Positions 62,327 to 64,000 of a stretch of DNA of 64,000 nt are shown one piece after another (the stretch's first letter is position 1; the number at the start of each line of letters is the position of its first letter). This DNA is from Lachancea thermotolerans CBS 6340. Taxonomy: Eukaryota; Ascomycota; Saccharomycetes; Saccharomycetales; Saccharomycetaceae. The notes under the pieces were generated by a model. That model was not told the origin of the DNA, made no database searches, and saw nothing but the letters and a program-made list of their open reading frames with translations. Position numbers and translations under genes: made by a program. The stretch covers positions 1-64,000 of the forward strand of contig NC_013083.1 of NCBI RefSeq assembly GCF_000142805.1, given 5' to 3'.

Positions 62327-63253
62327 CTATTGTCGTACTACTTCGCTCATGTGCTTCCCGGATGAACGCTTGGCGGTTTGTGACTTCGGTTCTTCAGTTG
62401 TTTCCTCTTCAACGTTTTTTGAGCTTTGATCTGCAGGGTCCTGCTGTTTTATGTCGAGGTTCAATTGTAGCTCCTTATGTTGTTTGAGCTCTGCAATTTC
62501 AGCTGCAGTTAAAAACCTTCCACCTTGTCCTCTGGGCCTTCGCATGGCGTGTTTGTGCCGCGACTCGTGTAAATATGGCTTGCGTTCCCTTGAGATTTTC
62601 AGATTCTCTTCAAGCTTAGCTCTAGCATACCTCCTTTTCAAGATTCGGTAATATTGCTTAGCATTGACGTAAAAAGGCTGCTCAGTGGGTTCCGATAAAG
62701 ATCCAATTGTCGATCCTGCGACTTGTTCAATCTCTGATTCTGCTTGCGATACGATGGAACCGTCTCCACCCTGCTGTTGTGAGCCATCTCTGGCGCCAAT
62801 TTTCGAATCTACAGGATATTTCGGTTGCTCAACCGGTTTGATTGATACACCCGAGACCTCAGTCTCCGGGAACTGTACTTCCAAGCTTGCATGATGATCA
62901 ACCGAAGTGCTCAAGTCTTCCTCATTTAAAGCAGTAGGATCAACATGGCTCTCTGTCTGGCTTTCGTTTCTCGATGCGTTTGTCTGCGGCTGATCGTACA
63001 GGTACATATTTGTAGGGCTTTGCTCATCTTCATACGGTACTTCCACGTTCTGCCTCCCCAGAGAACTTCCAATAATATTTGGATTCAGCTCTTCTTTTCC
63101 GTTAACATCGCGCCTCTGGCAGGGTTGAGCGTCTGACTCTAAAGGTGGAAATTCTTTCGTAGCATCCATGTCCAAAATGACGCTAGCTTTGATTGCCGCG
63201 GTGTCACACTTCTCGCCAGCGCTGTGGTTTCCTCTGGCGTTGTCCATTGTCAT
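62327..63253 (-). CDS. HAP2: CCAAT-binding factor subunit Hap2 (NF-YA)
   Basis: A 308-residue subunit of the Hap2/3/4/5 activator of respiratory genes. The NF-YA core lies at about 190-252: EPFYVNAK-type start ([20 protein letters not shown]) is the Hap3/Hap5 association helix, and [20 protein letters not shown] is the DNA-binding part that reads CCAAT. The N-terminal 185 residues are Gln/Ser/Glu-rich and unconserved, and a short Gln/Lys tail follows. S. cerevisiae Hap2 has 265 residues. Position and orientation match YGL237C. Confidence 0.97.
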   Translation of the reverse strand: MTMDNARGNHSAGEKCDTAAIKASVILDMDATKEFPPLESDAQPCQRRDVNGKEELNPNIIGSSLGRQNVEVPYEDEQSPTNMYLYDQPQTNASRNESQTESHVDPTALNEEDLSTSVDHHASLEVQFPETEVSGVSIKPVEQPKYPVDSKIGARDGSQQQGGDGSIVSQAESEIEQVAGSTIGSLSEPTEQPFYVNAKQYYRILKRRYARAKLEENLKISRERKPYLHESRHKHAMRRPRGQGGRFLTAAEIAELKQHKELQLNLDIKQQDPADQSSKNVEEETTEEPKSQTAKRSSGKHMSEVVRQ

Positions 63254-63473
63254 TCTCTTCTCTAATTGGACAACTCAGATTTTTGAAGATTTCGTTGAAA
63301 AAGATGGAACACCTCATATATACAATGTCAATAGTATCTAGGGAGAAATTCCGTGGTATAGGGTTCATATCAACGATAGAAAGCATTAAACTCATCTCAG
63401 ATGCTGGTGTAAAAAACTGTCAGCGAGGTGAGCCTATTGACCGCACTGAAACTGCTTTTTCCAGGCCCCGCTA

Positions 63474-64000
63474 ATGAGTTTAGGAAAATCAGATGCGTTA
63501 AAACAGCAGTTAAGAGAGCTGAGTTTCCTACTCGCAAAAAATCGCTTGCAAGAACGACAAGATACCTCCTCGATCAATTCTATTAAAAGTTTTCTGTCCA
63601 CGGAGGTATCGTCTACTGAAAGCTCTCGAGCAAATGATGCAGTGATTCTCAGTGAAGGTGTCGACTGCGGGAAGAGGCCCCTCTCCCAAACACTGGAGCT
63701 TTCAATCGACTTTCAACAGAGGAAACACCACAAGCCATCTTACAGAGAATTGGAACTTGAAATTCACGACTTTCCTGTAATAGAAACTGTAGCAGGTGAC
63801 TTGTATGAATCAGAGGGACAGCTCCATACTCAGGCCGTAAATTCCCTTTCCTATCTTGATTCCGAGGTAGAGTGGTCAGAAAATGCAAGACCAGCTCGGT
63901 CAGAGGGCATGGAAACAGGCCAGGTGTTAGCTGAAAACATAAGTGAAGTTGTTGACCGTCAAGATAATTCCTATAAAAACACATCAACCTCGATATCCAA
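63474..64000 (+). CDS. CNN1: Partial gene running off the window, probable CENP-T homologue Cnn1
   Basis: The frame opens at ATG 63474 and stays open to the window end, 175 codons. It begins MSLGKSDALKQQLRELSFLL followed by AKNRLQERQD, a helix that recalls the VRSFLQDLSQVLARKSQ segment of S. cerevisiae Cnn1, and continues as Ser/Glu-rich, apparently disordered sequence. In the merged ancestral order YFR046C (CNN1) should lie here on the plus strand, since BNA6 (YFR047C) is plus. The histone-fold end would be beyond the window, so identity rests on synteny and weak similarity. A TTTTTCCAG just upstream resembles a 3' splice site, so an upstream exon with a longer N-terminus is possible. Confidence 0.5.
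   Translation, partial: MSLGKSDALKQQLRELSFLLAKNRLQERQDTSSINSIKSFLSTEVSSTESSRANDAVILSEGVDCGKRPLSQTLELSIDFQQRKHHKPSYRELELEIHDFPVIETVAGDLYESEGQLHTQAVNSLSYLDSEVEWSENARPARSEGMETGQVLAENISEVVDRQDNSYKNTSTSIS

Overview
The window is nuclear DNA of a budding yeast in the Saccharomycetaceae. The three tRNA genes are near-identical to their Saccharomyces cerevisiae counterparts, almost all genes are single open frames, and most proteins on the right match S. cerevisiae proteins end to end. From about 28.6 kb rightward the gene order is the pre-whole-genome-duplication order. Genes that in S. cerevisiae lie on two sister regions (chromosome VII left arm, YGL253W to YGL237C, and chromosome VI right arm, YFR053C to YFR046C) are interleaved here in one series with consistent orientation. 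This, plus a hAT DNA transposon and Ty1-like solo LTRs, suggests a non-WGD genus such as Lachancea; the genus is an inference.

Left part, 1-28 kb, looks subtelomeric and decayed. It holds two copies of the 5' region of a telomere-linked-helicase-like gene (both broken), a methyltransferase fragment, five solo LTRs of one Ty1/copia-type family, a broken siderophore-transporter gene, a degenerate hAT element with recognisable terminal inverted repeats (8017-11472), a frameshifted YLL056C-like dehydrogenase, a relic of a serine/threonine dehydratase, and tRNA-Lys(CUU), tRNA-Ile(AAU) and tRNA-Ser(AGA). The only intact-looking protein genes are an unrecognised 371-residue frame (21.2-22.3 kb) and a YLL058W-like cystathionine gamma-synthase relative (23.1-24.8 kb). 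YLL056C and YLL058W are near neighbours at the left end of S. cerevisiae chromosome XII, so this part keeps old subtelomeric synteny.

Right part, 28.6-64 kb, is a dense housekeeping block: hexokinase (HXK2-like), RPN12, RTG2, an RMR1-like gene, RET2, PRE4, PDE1, KGD4, BRR6, an aldo-keto reductase, RAI1, GUS1, RMD8, RTF1, TAD1, a YGL242C-like ankyrin protein, KAP114, BNA6, DOC1, CSE1, HAP2 and the start of a probable CNN1. Both proteasome genes carry a PACE (Rpn4-type) element just upstream, and the hexokinase promoter has three Mig1-type sites and a TATA box. Shared themes are glucose and mitochondrial signalling (hexokinase, RTG2, PDE1, HAP2, KGD4), nuclear transport (KAP114, CSE1, BRR6), proteasome (RPN12, PRE4) and RNA processing or translation (RAI1, RTF1, TAD1, GUS1).

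I found no clearly new biological system. The most interesting points are the absence of the meiotic genes MER3/HFM1 and ZIP2 from their expected slots around the RMR1-like gene, the hAT element, the CGG/CCG tandem array before the YLL056C-like gene, and two unassigned frames (21210-22325 and 31422-31793).
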